From: Defluviicoccus sp.
GTDB lineage: Bacteria; Pseudomonadota; Alphaproteobacteria; MPNO01
Direction of reading: 5' to 3'
Length of the DNA: 45,895 nt
Assembly (NCBI GenBank): GCA_022826125.1
Contig: JAJDVM010000012.1
Location: forward strand, 1 to 45,895
Within the stretch, counting starts at the first letter, position 1. Each line of letters opens with the position of its first letter. Below the pieces are notes generated by a model that had not been told where the DNA came from, did not search any database, and saw nothing but the letters and a program-made list of their open reading frames with translations. Below are positions 7,710-15,556 of the stretch, piece after piece. Made by a program: the position numbers and the translations under genes.

Positions 7710-8689
7710 CGCGGCCGCATGCCGACCCCGTGCCCCTTGTTGACGAAGCGGAGATCGAACGCCGACAGGTGGTCCATCTCCGCCGGGTAGACGCCGGCGC
7801 GAACCATCGCCTCGAAGAACGCCGTGAGCCTTTCCGCCGTCATGGCGCCGATGCCGAGCTTCAGCGCATCGCCCGAATCGACGATGCCGTGCTCCTTCAT
7901 CTTGGCGATTCCGTAGGCGATCAGCGCATCGGGCATGTCGGGGTTCGTCTTCTTGATGAGGCGGTTGCCGGGCCCGGGATCGCGGTAAAGGTAGCTGTAC
8001 CAGCCTTCGATCGACGCGTTCAGGAAGCGTTGCACGACCGAGGGCTTGCCCGCCGCGAGCTCCCTGGAAACGGTCACCAGGGTGGAATAGGCCGGCCAGC
8101 CGGTATCGGCGATCAGGAACACCTTCGCCTTGACGCCTTCCCGCAGCGCCATGAAGGGCTCGGAGGTGACATATCCCTGCTGGATCGCGTCCTCGTTCAC
8201 CAGGAAGGGCGCGAGGTTGAAGGTGTAGCGCCGGATCTGGCTCTCGTCGAACCCGAAGCGCAGCTCGAAGAAGCGCCACCAGGTATCGCGGGCATCGGCC
8301 GAGATCATGATCGGCCGGCCCTTCATCCCCGGGATCGAGCGGATCGCGGAACCGGGATGGGTCAAGAGGACCTGCGGATCCTTCTGGAAGAACGCGGCGA
8401 CGGTGACCATCGGGATGTCGTTCTTGAGAAAGTTGAGCCCCTCGGCGTTGTTGCTGATCATCGCCGCATCGAGCGCCCCGGCGGCGAGCAGCTGGTTGTG
8501 GTTAACCTGCGGCCCGCCCTCGCGGATCGTCACGTCGAGCCCGTACTTCGCGTAACGGCCCTCGGCCAGCGCCTGGTAGAAGCCGCCGTGCTCGGCCTCC
8601 GCCTTCCAGTTGGTGCCGAAGACGAACTTCTCCGCCGCCTGCGCCGTCGATACGAGGCACAGGGCGGCAAGCAGCGCGATCGCCCTCAT
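7706..8689 (-). CDS. ABC transporter substrate-binding protein, NMT1/SsuA/THI5-like
   Basis: A 327-residue periplasmic protein. The start is set at ATG 8689, where an 18-residue signal peptide (MRAIALLAALCLVSTAQA) begins; the longer frame upstream to 8839 is ruled out because it precedes this signal. The mature part has the NMT1/SsuA pattern (YAKYGLDVTIREGG, LLAAGALDAAMIS, YPAEMDHLSAFD), known for binding nitrate, taurine, alkanesulfonates, thiamine precursors and some aromatic acids. It starts 13 bp after the monooxygenase-like gene, so it is probably cotranscribed with it and with the UbiD gene. No permease or ATPase is adjacent; the importer at 24495-26881 has no binding protein of its own and is a plausible partner. 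Confidence 0.85.
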   Translation of the reverse strand: MRAIALLAALCLVSTAQAAEKFVFGTNWKAEAEHGGFYQALAEGRYAKYGLDVTIREGGPQVNHNQLLAAGALDAAMISNNAEGLNFLKNDIPMVTVAAFFQKDPQVLLTHPGSAIRSIPGMKGRPIMISADARDTWWRFFELRFGFDESQIRRYTFNLAPFLVNEDAIQQGYVTSEPFMALREGVKAKVFLIADTGWPAYSTLVTVSRELAAGKPSVVQRFLNASIEGWYSYLYRDPGPGNRLIKKTNPDMPDALIAYGIAKMKEHGIVDSGDALKLGIGAMTAERLTAFFEAMVRAGVYPAEMDHLSAFDLRFVNKGHGVGMRPR

Positions 8690-8702
8690 CGTCGGCGGTC
8701 CT

Positions 8703-9881
8703 TCACAGACGCGGATCGACGGAGGGCAGTCCGAACCGGATCCGCCCGGCATTGGTCGCCTGCATGTCCCAGGCCTGGGTGATCTGCTGTCCCACCGCGT
8801 GCACGTCCCGCCACGCCCGCATGAACGGGTTCGCCGCATCCAGCCCGCGCGCGCCGAGGAGCGGGTAGAGCCGTTCGACCGCGCGAATCGAGAGCTGCGT
8901 CGCGTAGGCGTTGTTGAGCCGCCAGCGGGCGCGCTGTTCCAGCTCCGGGTGGACGTCCCGTTCGGCGAAGTCGGTCGCCTCCTCGCTCACCTGGATGAGC
9001 AGCGCCTTCGCCGCGTCGATTTCGGCATTGGCCTCGGCGACCCGGGCCTGCGCGGTGGGAAGCTCGGCGAGCTTGACCCCGACCACGCCCACCCTGTCCT
9101 TGAACTCGTTCTCCACGTAGTCGAGCGCGCCGCGCGCGATCCCGACCGCGGGGGCCGAGAAGATCTGGGTTCCGGCCGACCAGATGGAAATCTGGTAGAG
9201 CGGCGCCGAGTTGATGTCCCGGCTGAGGCCCTTGCCGCCGGACAGGACGCCCGCGGCCACCGTCCGGTAATTCGGGACGAACACCTCGTTCAGCCGCACC
9301 GACTTGCTGCCCGTCGCCAGCAAACCGGTCGCGTTCCAGTCGTCGACGACCTCGAACGAGCCCTTGGGGATCAGCGCGAAGCGGGGTTCGGGCGGTCCGT
9401 CCTCCCGAGGCACGAAGACCTGGAGGTGGAGCCAGTCCGCGAAATCGACGCCGCTGGAGAAGCTCCACAACCCGTCGAGCACGATGCCGTCCCCGACAGG
9501 CGTGGCGGTTCCTCCACTGACCGAGAGCCCCGAGGCGATCAGCGCCTCCGGATTGGCGCCCCACACGTCGTCCTGCGCCTCGCGGCAGTTCATCGAGAGC
9601 ACCAGGCTCTGCGCCACCAGGTTGGTGAAGATCCAGGCGCTCGACCCGCAGCCTCGGCCGAGCTCGCCGGCGATGTCGATGATGGCCCGGTTCTCGCACT
9701 CCATCCCGCCATAGCGCCGGGGCTGGAAGATCCGGTAGAGACCGGCCTCAAGGAAATCCCGATGGGTCGAGTCCGGGATACGGCGCAGCGCGTCCGCCTC
9801 CTTCTGGCGTTCGAGCAGCGCCGGCACCATCGCCGCCGCCTTCGCGGTCAGCGACTCGCGCTGGCTTCCATCCGGTGCCAT
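8703..9881 (-). CDS. Acyl-CoA dehydrogenase-fold flavin monooxygenase-like protein
   Basis: A 392-residue protein of the acyl-CoA dehydrogenase fold. The residues and length fit group D flavin monooxygenase oxygenase components (HsaA, HpaB-C2, DszC type) better than true dehydrogenases. An N-terminal helical domain has LYRIFQPRRYGGME. The middle beta domain holds GLWSFSSGVDFADW, the W-x-F/S-S-G motif typical of this branch, and a TGLLATGSKSVRLNEVFVP segment follows. These enzymes use reduced flavin supplied by a separate reductase; none is seen nearby. It lies 16 bp after the UbiD gene in an operon, suggesting hydroxylation of an aromatic or heterocycle linked to decarboxylation. A simple acyl-CoA dehydrogenase remains possible. 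Confidence 0.75.
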   Translation of the reverse strand: MAPDGSQRESLTAKAAAMVPALLERQKEADALRRIPDSTHRDFLEAGLYRIFQPRRYGGMECENRAIIDIAGELGRGCGSSAWIFTNLVAQSLVLSMNCREAQDDVWGANPEALIASGLSVSGGTATPVGDGIVLDGLWSFSSGVDFADWLHLQVFVPREDGPPEPRFALIPKGSFEVVDDWNATGLLATGSKSVRLNEVFVPNYRTVAAGVLSGGKGLSRDINSAPLYQISIWSAGTQIFSAPAVGIARGALDYVENEFKDRVGVVGVKLAELPTAQARVAEANAEIDAAKALLIQVSEEATDFAERDVHPELEQRARWRLNNAYATQLSIRAVERLYPLLGARGLDAANPFMRAWRDVHAVGQQITQAWDMQATNAGRIRFGLPSVDPRL

Positions 9882-9897
9882 GTGATCCTCCTCGTCT

Positions 9898-11532
9898 CTA
9901 CCCGTCCTGCTCCACGTCGCGCACCGACGTCTCGGGCACCAGCCCGGACCGCTGGCGCTGCAGGGTGCGCCGGCCGTTTTCGAGATACTGCCCGTCCGCG
10001 GCGCGCTTCGCCGCCTGTTCCCAGCCGTCGGACCAGTCGCCGAGAGAATAGCCGTGCCACGGCGACTCGGGCTTGAGCCTGGGCAGGCCGAGCCGTTCCC
10101 AGAGCGCCTTCGCGCCTTCCATGTACTCCCGCGTGGGCAGCGCCAGGGGCGGCATCGGCGACTTCATCGTGGCGTCGATCAGCAGGGTCGAGTCTTCCTC
10201 GCCCTTGTGCTCCCGCTTGGGTCCGTGGCCCTGCCCGCGATGCGGCAGGGCCGTCACGTCCTCGACCGGGTTGTGGCGATAGGCCATCGCCCAGAGCAGC
10301 GCGTCCGCGTTGTCGGGATCGATGTCGTCGTTGACCGCGATGCAGATCTTGCTGCAATCGCCCTTGAAGCTCGCCGCGCCGTAGAGCGCCCGCCACACCT
10401 CGGTGCGCGGCGCTCCCCGTTCCAGCGTGACGATCGTCACCCGCAACAGCCCGGTCAACTTCTCGTGCAGCGAAACGCCAGTGACCGCCTTGATCCCGAG
10501 GGCGTCGCGGAGGTGGCCCAGGAACAACGGCTCGTAGGCGACCCGTTTGATGACGCTCGATTCGGACGGCGCGACCTGGCTGATATAGGAGGGGATCACC
10601 GGTTTCGCCTTGCGGGTGATCGCGGTGACCCGCATCGGCATGTTGAACTCTTCCAGCGCGACATGGCCGTGGCTCTCGCCGAACGGGCCCTCGGGCTCCA
10701 GCATGCCGGTGTCGATGACCCCCTCGATCACCAGCTCGGCCTCGGCCGGAACCAGCAGGTCCACCGTCTTGCCGCGCACCACGTTGATCGGCTCTCCCGC
10801 GAGCCCTCCGGCGACGTCGAACTCGTCCAGGTCGATCCGGAGCTTCTGCGGCCCCATGAAGGCGACCAGCGGAGGACAGCCGAGGACGATAGCGCAGGGC
10901 AGCTCCTCGCCCTTCGCCTTGTGCTTCTTCCAGTGCACGTAACCGCCGGCGCCGCCCACCCGGGTCGCCATCCGGACCACCAGCCGGTCGGGCGCCTTCA
11001 GCGCGGCGCGATAGGTTCCCATGTTCTGCACGCCGGTCTCGGGGTCGCGGGTGATCACGTTGGTCGCCGCCAGCGTCGGCGCGCTGTCGAAGCCGGGCGT
11101 CGAGATCGGGATGGGCAACGCATCGAGCCCGTTCCCCTCGCCGAGCAATTCGTCGCCCTCGATCACGACCTCCTGACAGGGCGCGGTGTTGACCCGGCGG
11201 GGCGGTACCGGCTCGGCGAGGGCGCGGTCCCACTTGCCCGGGATCTCGTCGACCGTCGCCTGCATGCCGACGCTGTAGACCGCGCGGTTGGCCGCGAGCG
11301 CGCCGATCACCACCGGGATGTCGTAGCGGCGGTCCAGGCTGTCGGTCACGTTGCGGAACAGGAAGGCGCGGCGCTCGTCCTCGTCGAGCCCGCCGCGAAA
11401 CTGCCAGCGCACCAGCGGCACCATCTCGGTGTCCTTGTTGACCGGCTCGTCCACGGTCAACAGCAGCCCGGCGGACTCGAGGGCTTCGAGATGTTCCTGC
11501 AAATCGGAGTAGCCGCGGTTCGCGCCCGCCAT
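9898..11532 (-). CDS. UbiD-family (de)carboxylase
   Basis: A 544-residue UbiD/Fdc1-type protein. ATG 11532 has GGGGAG just ahead and begins the conserved N-terminal domain; the open frame continues upstream to 11661 but without homology. The catalytic set is intact: R175 in NMGTYR, and E281 and E286 in EGPFGE. These correspond to the Arg-Glu-Glu triad that works with prenylated FMN in Fdc1. Such enzymes reversibly decarboxylate aromatic, heteroaromatic or unsaturated acids. The cofactor needs UbiX, which is not in this window. The gene sits between a cupin gene (89 bp upstream) and the flavin monooxygenase-like gene, suggesting decarboxylation coupled to hydroxylation. Family call firm; substrate unknown. 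Confidence 0.92.
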   Translation of the reverse strand: MAGANRGYSDLQEHLEALESAGLLLTVDEPVNKDTEMVPLVRWQFRGGLDEDERRAFLFRNVTDSLDRRYDIPVVIGALAANRAVYSVGMQATVDEIPGKWDRALAEPVPPRRVNTAPCQEVVIEGDELLGEGNGLDALPIPISTPGFDSAPTLAATNVITRDPETGVQNMGTYRAALKAPDRLVVRMATRVGGAGGYVHWKKHKAKGEELPCAIVLGCPPLVAFMGPQKLRIDLDEFDVAGGLAGEPINVVRGKTVDLLVPAEAELVIEGVIDTGMLEPEGPFGESHGHVALEEFNMPMRVTAITRKAKPVIPSYISQVAPSESSVIKRVAYEPLFLGHLRDALGIKAVTGVSLHEKLTGLLRVTIVTLERGAPRTEVWRALYGAASFKGDCSKICIAVNDDIDPDNADALLWAMAYRHNPVEDVTALPHRGQGHGPKREHKGEEDSTLLIDATMKSPMPPLALPTREYMEGAKALWERLGLPRLKPESPWHGYSLGDWSDGWEQAAKRAADGQYLENGRRTLQRQRSGLVPETSVRDVEQDG

Positions 11533-11621
11533 GGACGATTCTCCCCTTACAACGGCGGTCGCGCCGCGCGGCGGCATGATGCCACCGCGCGATCGCCCGG
11601 CCAATGGGAGCGACGGCGCCG

Positions 11622-12059
11622 TTACCCCGCGGCGTCGACCAGCACGGCGGCGAACCGGCACGGCCCGTCGCCGGTATTGCGCCAGGCGTGGTTGGTGCCG
11701 CGCTGCACGAGGCAGTCGCCGGGGCGGAGCGGAATCTCGGTGTCGTCGAGGACCAGGTTCATCTCGCCTTCGATCATCACCACGTAATCGATGGTCGCCG
11801 TCCGGTGCATCTCGAGCTCCTGGTCGGGCTGGAGCTCGAGAACGCGGAAGATGGTTCCGCCGCCCGGGGGCGGACGGCCGACCTGTCGCGCGCCGGCGTC
11901 CTCGTTACCCCGGTTGGGCGGCGTTTCGCCGTCGGTGGTCCAGATCAGGCGCGAATCGTGGCCGTGTCGCCTGGATGTCGCGTTGGCCGCGATGTCGTCG
12001 ACGATCGCGACCGATTTCCCGCTCTCGTCGTGCCCGGTGACCACCCGTCTTACCTGCAT
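11622..12059 (-). CDS. Single-domain cupin protein
   Basis: A 145-residue cupin. Residues about 75-130 show the barrel with a sparse metal motif: LQPDQELEMHRTATIDYVVMIEGEM carries only one clear His and a Glu in the first half, and GDCLVQRGTNHAWRN supplies the second-half His. It resembles the cupin-2 proteins that accompany aromatic and isomerase pathways. It is the first gene of the minus-strand group containing the UbiD and monooxygenase-like genes, and it is divergent from another cupin-like gene at 12124 across 64 bp. Enzymatic or sensing roles cannot be distinguished. Confidence 0.75.
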   Translation of the reverse strand: MQVRRVVTGHDESGKSVAIVDDIAANATSRRHGHDSRLIWTTDGETPPNRGNEDAGARQVGRPPPGGGTIFRVLELQPDQELEMHRTATIDYVVMIEGEMNLVLDDTEIPLRPGDCLVQRGTNHAWRNTGDGPCRFAAVLVDAAG

Positions 12060-12084
12060 CGCTCGCCTCCCTCGCCACCCCGGC

Positions 12085-12090
12085 TATAAT
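12085..12090 (+). promoter_or_regulatory. Candidate -10 box (TATAAT) ahead of the 12124 gene
   Basis: A consensus TATAAT sits in the 64-bp divergent gap, 33 bases ahead of ATG 12124. No good -35 box is visible at the right distance, so an activator may be needed if the site is real. Confidence 0.35.
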
Positions 12091-12123
12091 GCGTGCCGGC
12101 ACTATTTGCCCGGAGACCGGACC

Positions 12124-12627
12124 ATGACCTACACGCTCGAACAGCTTGCCGCAGACTGCCATGCGGCGATCGACTCGGACAACGGCCCCGAGGGGCGCGA
12201 GACGGTACGCAGGCATATCGAGACCGCGCTCAAGGACAAGGATTTCGTCGCCGCCCATTTCGGCCCCGACAACGATGCGCCGCGCAAGGTTCTCTACGAG
12301 GACCCGGACTACGGTTTCTGCATCCTCGCCCATGTCTACGAGGGCGCGAAGGGCAGCAACCCGCACGACCACGGCCCGTCCTGGGCGATCTACGGCCAGG
12401 CGGAAGGCGTCACCGAGATGACCGAATGGCGCAAGCTCAAGGCGCCCGACGGCGACGAGCCCGGCGTCGTCGAGCCCGTCCGGGTCTACGACCTCGAGCC
12501 CGGAATGGCCGCCTGCTACAACGAGGGCGACCTGCACTCGCCGCGGCGCGAGGACACGACACGGCTGATCCGCGTCGAGGGCATCAACCTCGAAGGGATG
12601 AAGCGCGACCGCTACGTGGCTGCCTGA
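12124..12627 (+). CDS. Cysteine-dioxygenase-like cupin protein, function unknown
   Basis: A 167-residue protein starting at ATG 12124 with CCGGAGACC as ribosome-binding site. It has a cupin first motif (NPHDHGPSWAIYGQAEG, giving His-x-His followed by Glu) and a second motif (YNEGDLHSP with His). This arrangement recalls cysteine dioxygenase and 3-mercaptopropionate dioxygenase, in which three His bind Fe(II). The N-terminal third is helical and has no known motif. It is divergent from the cupin of the UbiD cluster and may share regulation with it. I cannot assign a substrate; a small thiol or carboxylic acid is only a guess from the fold. Confidence 0.7.
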   Translation: MTYTLEQLAADCHAAIDSDNGPEGRETVRRHIETALKDKDFVAAHFGPDNDAPRKVLYEDPDYGFCILAHVYEGAKGSNPHDHGPSWAIYGQAEGVTEMTEWRKLKAPDGDEPGVVEPVRVYDLEPGMAACYNEGDLHSPRREDTTRLIRVEGINLEGMKRDRYVAA

Positions 12628-12659
12628 CGGGCATCGCGACGACCGAGAACCCTCCTGCC

Positions 12660-13091
12660 CTAACGGAGCGGGTCGACCACGGTCAGGAACGGGAAGCGAT
12701 GAAAGTCGGTGTCGCGGGTGCAGATCCGGCTTACCCCGTTCTCCCGCATCGCTACTGCGGTATGCAGGTCGTGGAACAGGTTGCCGCGCACGTCAGGCAG
12801 TTCCGCGAGGGTCTGCGCCAGCACGGATGCGTGACGGGGCGTCGGGGTCAGTATCTGGAAGCCCGGCGATGCCAGCAACGAGGAAAGGAAATCCCAGGCA
12901 CCGCCCGGCGACCACGGAGTCGGGTAGGCTCCCGGGTGGGTGGCTACCCTGAGAAACTCATAGCAGATGCCCCAGGTCAGGAACGCGGGCGCGGGGTCTT
13001 CGCGAGCCTCCTGCACGCGGGTGCGGCAGCGGTCATGGAATGCCGAATCCGCGTCGATCGCGTAGATCAGGACATTGGTGTCGAAGACCAG
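12660..13091 (-). CDS. vapC: VapC-type PIN-domain toxin with apparent CTG start
   Basis: A PIN-domain ribonuclease of about 143 residues. The homologous frame begins LVFDTNVLIYAID, whose Asp (D4) is the first catalytic acid; further acids are the Glu in CYEFLR, the Asp in NLFHDLHTA and those in CTRDTDFH. No ATG, GTG or TTG precedes D4 in this frame. The codon order after the antitoxin stop is TGA-TCT-CTG-GTC, so translation probably starts at CTG 13091, with GGACGGG upstream as ribosome-binding site. Starting at the next standard codon (GTG 13016) would remove the active-site Asp. The gene follows vapB by 3 bases and they form a TA pair. A start-codon mutation that silenced the toxin is the alternative. 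Confidence 0.75.
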   Translation of the reverse strand: MVFDTNVLIYAIDADSAFHDRCRTRVQEAREDPAPAFLTWGICYEFLRVATHPGAYPTPWSPGGAWDFLSSLLASPGFQILTPTPRHASVLAQTLAELPDVRGNLFHDLHTAVAMRENGVSRICTRDTDFHRFPFLTVVDPLR

Positions 13092-13094
13092 AGA

Positions 13095-13334
13095 TCAGTA
13101 CCCGTCCATAAGCCGGTAGAGCTCGTCTCGGTTTGCGATGTCGACCCTGGCGCCCCCGCTATGCCAGACCGGAAGCGGCGGCAGGTCTTCCGCCGAGCCT
13201 TCACGAGCGCCCGGCTCGGAAAGGACACACCGAAGCCCCGCCTCGACCAGAGCGGACATGGTGGTTCCGCGACGCGCGGCTTCCACCCGAAGCCGTTGCA
13301 TCACCGTTTCGTCGATGTTCAGGGTCGTCTTCAT
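13095..13334 (-). CDS. vapB: VapB-type ribbon-helix-helix antitoxin
   Basis: A 79-residue protein starting at ATG 13334 (MKTTLNIDETVMQRL). An in-frame GTG at 13346 would give only four extra residues and would run into the operator. The N terminus is a short beta strand followed by two helices (residues about 9-35), the MetJ/Arc ribbon-helix-helix DNA-binding fold. The C terminus (LPPLPVWHSGGARVDIANRDELYRLMD) is the toxin-neutralising tail typical of VapB antitoxins. It should repress its own operon by binding the inverted repeats overlapping the start codon, and it neutralises the PIN protein encoded 3 bases downstream. Confidence 0.82.
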   Translation of the reverse strand: MKTTLNIDETVMQRLRVEAARRGTTMSALVEAGLRCVLSEPGAREGSAEDLPPLPVWHSGGARVDIANRDELYRLMDGY

Positions 13335-13357
13335 ATGGCAAACCATATCGGTGATAT
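13333..13357. promoter_or_regulatory. Inverted-repeat operator candidate of vapBC
   Basis: Two overlapping inverted repeats: ATATGG-CAAA-CCATAT (13333-13348, perfect) and ATATC-GGT-GATAT (13345-13357, perfect). They are AT-rich in very GC-rich DNA and cover the vapB start codon and leader, which is where ribbon-helix-helix antitoxins bind. Confidence 0.55.
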
Positions 13358-13431
13358 TCTTCTATGTAAACTGTCGGTATCGGGTCGGTCGATTGCGGCG
13401 GACCGCGCTCGACCGCGTTCTATCCCGACGG

Positions 13432-14292
13432 TCAGTTCCTCTCCCGCCGAAGCACGTAGGACGCGGCGGCGAAGATGATCGCCGCGCCGACCCAGGTCCA
13501 GAGATCGGAGCCTTCGCCGAAGGCGATCCAGCCGAGCGCGGCGGCGAACGGCAGGCGGACGAAATCGAGCGGCTGGATGATGCGCGCCTCGGCCGTCGCA
13601 ACCGCCCGGGTGATCGAGAACTGCGCCACCGTCGCGGTCAGGCCCACGCAGCAGAGCCAGGGCAGGTCGTCCCATGTCGGCGTGACCCATTCGGGAAGCG
13701 CCGGAAGCAGCGACAACGGGATCAGGATCAGGTTGCCCCAGGCGACGATGGTGGTCGCCGAGTCGGTGCGAGACAGCACCCGCGCCGCGTTGTTGACCGA
13801 GGCGAAGACCAGCGCGGCGCCGAGCGCGGCCAGGGTGCCCAGCCCCACCTCGGCGAAGCCGGGCCGCACGATCACCATCGCGCCCGCGAAACCGACGAGG
13901 ACGGCGAGCCAGTTCCTGAGCCGGGTCGCCTCGCCGAGCAGCAGCGCGGCCCCGGCCATGGTGAACAGCGGGGTCAGGAACTGGAGCGCGTAGTAGTCCG
14001 ACAGGGGAATCCTGCTTACGCCGTAGAACCAGAACATGATCCCGACATAGCTCAACCCGGTCCGCAGGAGATGCATCGAAAACCGGTCGGTCCTGAGGAC
14101 CTCGCGGATACGCCGGACCCGGAACCCGCAAACGGCCGGCAGCAGGATGGTGACCGCGACGATGCTGCGGAAGAAACCCACCTCGAAGACCGAATAGCTG
14201 TCCGCGAGATGGCGGACGACGGCGCCGGTGAGCGTGTACATCAGCGCGGCCAGCGTCATCCACGCCGCGCCTCGGAGGGCGGTCGGGCCCAT
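13432..14292 (-). CDS. EamA/DMT-family transporter
   Basis: A 286-residue integral membrane protein with about ten hydrophobic segments in two repeated EamA halves (roughly 1-140 and 150-280). Typical family pieces are FFRSIVAV near the start of the first half, YYALQFLTPLFT, and YALQF/PLxFV-like segments such as QPLDFVRLPFAAALGW in the second half. DMT proteins move amino acids, nucleotide derivatives or metabolites, often outward. It starts 18 bp after the stop of the amidohydrolase-like gene on the same strand and so may be the last gene of the 14312-18621 operon, exporting or importing a substrate of that pathway. Specificity cannot be predicted. Confidence 0.85.
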   Translation of the reverse strand: MGPTALRGAAWMTLAALMYTLTGAVVRHLADSYSVFEVGFFRSIVAVTILLPAVCGFRVRRIREVLRTDRFSMHLLRTGLSYVGIMFWFYGVSRIPLSDYYALQFLTPLFTMAGAALLLGEATRLRNWLAVLVGFAGAMVIVRPGFAEVGLGTLAALGAALVFASVNNAARVLSRTDSATTIVAWGNLILIPLSLLPALPEWVTPTWDDLPWLCCVGLTATVAQFSITRAVATAEARIIQPLDFVRLPFAAALGWIAFGEGSDLWTWVGAAIIFAAASYVLRRERN

Positions 14293-14311
14293 CAGCCGCC
14301 GGCGCGCCGCC

Positions 14312-15556
14312 TCATTCGTTCGCCAGCCTGACGAGGGTTTCGGCGAGCACCCGGGCGCCGTCGGCGAGGTCGGCCGGCGATGCGTTCTCCGCCTCGTTGT
14401 GGCTGATCCCCTTCTCGCAGGGGACGAAGATCATTCCGGTGGGACAAACGAAGCTGAGCTGGCGCGCATCGTGCCCGGCGCCGGAGAAGAGCCGCATGTT
14501 GCCCAGCCCCAGATCCTCGGCCGACGCTTCGACGGTGTCGACCACGGCCTCGTCGAACCAGATCGAGGGCGCCTGCGCGATGGTCCATGTCTCGACCTCG
14601 CACGCGACCCGGGCGTCCCGGCAGATGCCGTCGACCCCGGCCTCGAGGCGGGCGAGCGTGTCGCTGTCGGGATGGCGGATGTCGATGGAGAACAGCACTT
14701 CCGCCGCGACCACCGAGGGCACGTTGGGGCGGATCTCCATCATGCCGACGGTGAAGCGGTGCTCGTCGTCGACATGGATCCTCTCCTGGAGCGCATCGAC
14801 CATCCGGGCGGCCTCCCAGAGCGCGTCGCGGCGGGCCGAGCGCGGCGTGGTGCCGGCATGGGCCTCCTCGCCGGTCACCCGGACGCGCATGCGGCGCACC
14901 CCCTGAATGCCGGTCACGACGCCGATGGGAAGCCCCGCGCGTTCGAGCGCCGGGCCCTGCTCGATATGCGCCTCCACGAAAGCGGCGACGGGAAAGCCGA
15001 TCTCGCGGCGTTTCGCGTCGGGCGTCGCGGCGAGGGCCCTGGGCAGGTCGTCGGCGACGCTGGTACCGCCGCGATCGGCGACCGCCACGATCTCGTCGAG
15101 GGGGCGGAGACCGGCGAAGGCCTCCGACCCCATCATGCCGGGCGCGAAGCGCGAACCCTCCTCGTTGAGCCAGGCGACGACCTCGACCGGCCGCGCGGTC
15201 TCGATCCCGGCCTCGTCGAGCGCCTGGAGAGCCTCGATCCCGGCGAGGACTCCATAGGCGCCGTCGAACTTGCCTCCGGTCGGCTGGCTGTCGATATGCG
15301 ATCCGGTAAGCACCGGCGCGAGAGCGGCGTCCGTTCCCTCGCGCCGGAAGAAGAGGTTGGAAATGGAGTCGACCCACACGCCGTAGCCGAGCTCCGCCGC
15401 CCATTCGGCGAGCAGCGCCCGGGCGCGCGCCTCCTCCTCGCTCAACGCCTGCCGGTCGACCCCGCCTTTCTCCGTCGCGCCGATCTCGGCGAGCGCCATG
15501 TGGCGCCGCCAGAGCCGCGCCTCGTCGACGGCGGCGGCCGCGCCGGAGAGGCTCAC
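14312..15556 (-). CDS. Zn-dependent amidase, hydantoinase/carbamoylase (M20) family
   Basis: A 414-residue M20-family amidohydrolase like N-carbamoyl-L-amino-acid hydrolase, allantoate amidohydrolase and beta-ureidopropionase. GTG 15556 overlaps the stop of the upstream hydrolase gene (GTGA), and the length fits the family. Metal-binding blocks are visible: GSHIDSQPTGGKFDGAYG (His and Asp), NEEGSRF (Glu-Glu), FVEAHIEQGP (His), and a C-terminal GAGHDARQL / EKGISHNEAE (His). Enzymes of this type release ammonia or carbamate from linear amides. Together with the oxygenases and aminotransferase upstream this suggests catabolism of a nitrogen-containing ring or carbamoyl amino acid. Confidence 0.9.
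   Translation of the reverse strand: MSLSGAAAAVDEARLWRRHMALAEIGATEKGGVDRQALSEEEARARALLAEWAAELGYGVWVDSISNLFFRREGTDAALAPVLTGSHIDSQPTGGKFDGAYGVLAGIEALQALDEAGIETARPVEVVAWLNEEGSRFAPGMMGSEAFAGLRPLDEIVAVADRGGTSVADDLPRALAATPDAKRREIGFPVAAFVEAHIEQGPALERAGLPIGVVTGIQGVRRMRVRVTGEEAHAGTTPRSARRDALWEAARMVDALQERIHVDDEHRFTVGMMEIRPNVPSVVAAEVLFSIDIRHPDSDTLARLEAGVDGICRDARVACEVETWTIAQAPSIWFDEAVVDTVEASAEDLGLGNMRLFSGAGHDARQLSFVCPTGMIFVPCEKGISHNEAENASPADLADGARVLAETLVRLANE

Noticed and set aside
8610-10076. A 488-codon plus-strand frame across two minus-strand genes
   Set aside because: Shadow of the monooxygenase-like gene; no recognisable domain and no ribosome-binding site.
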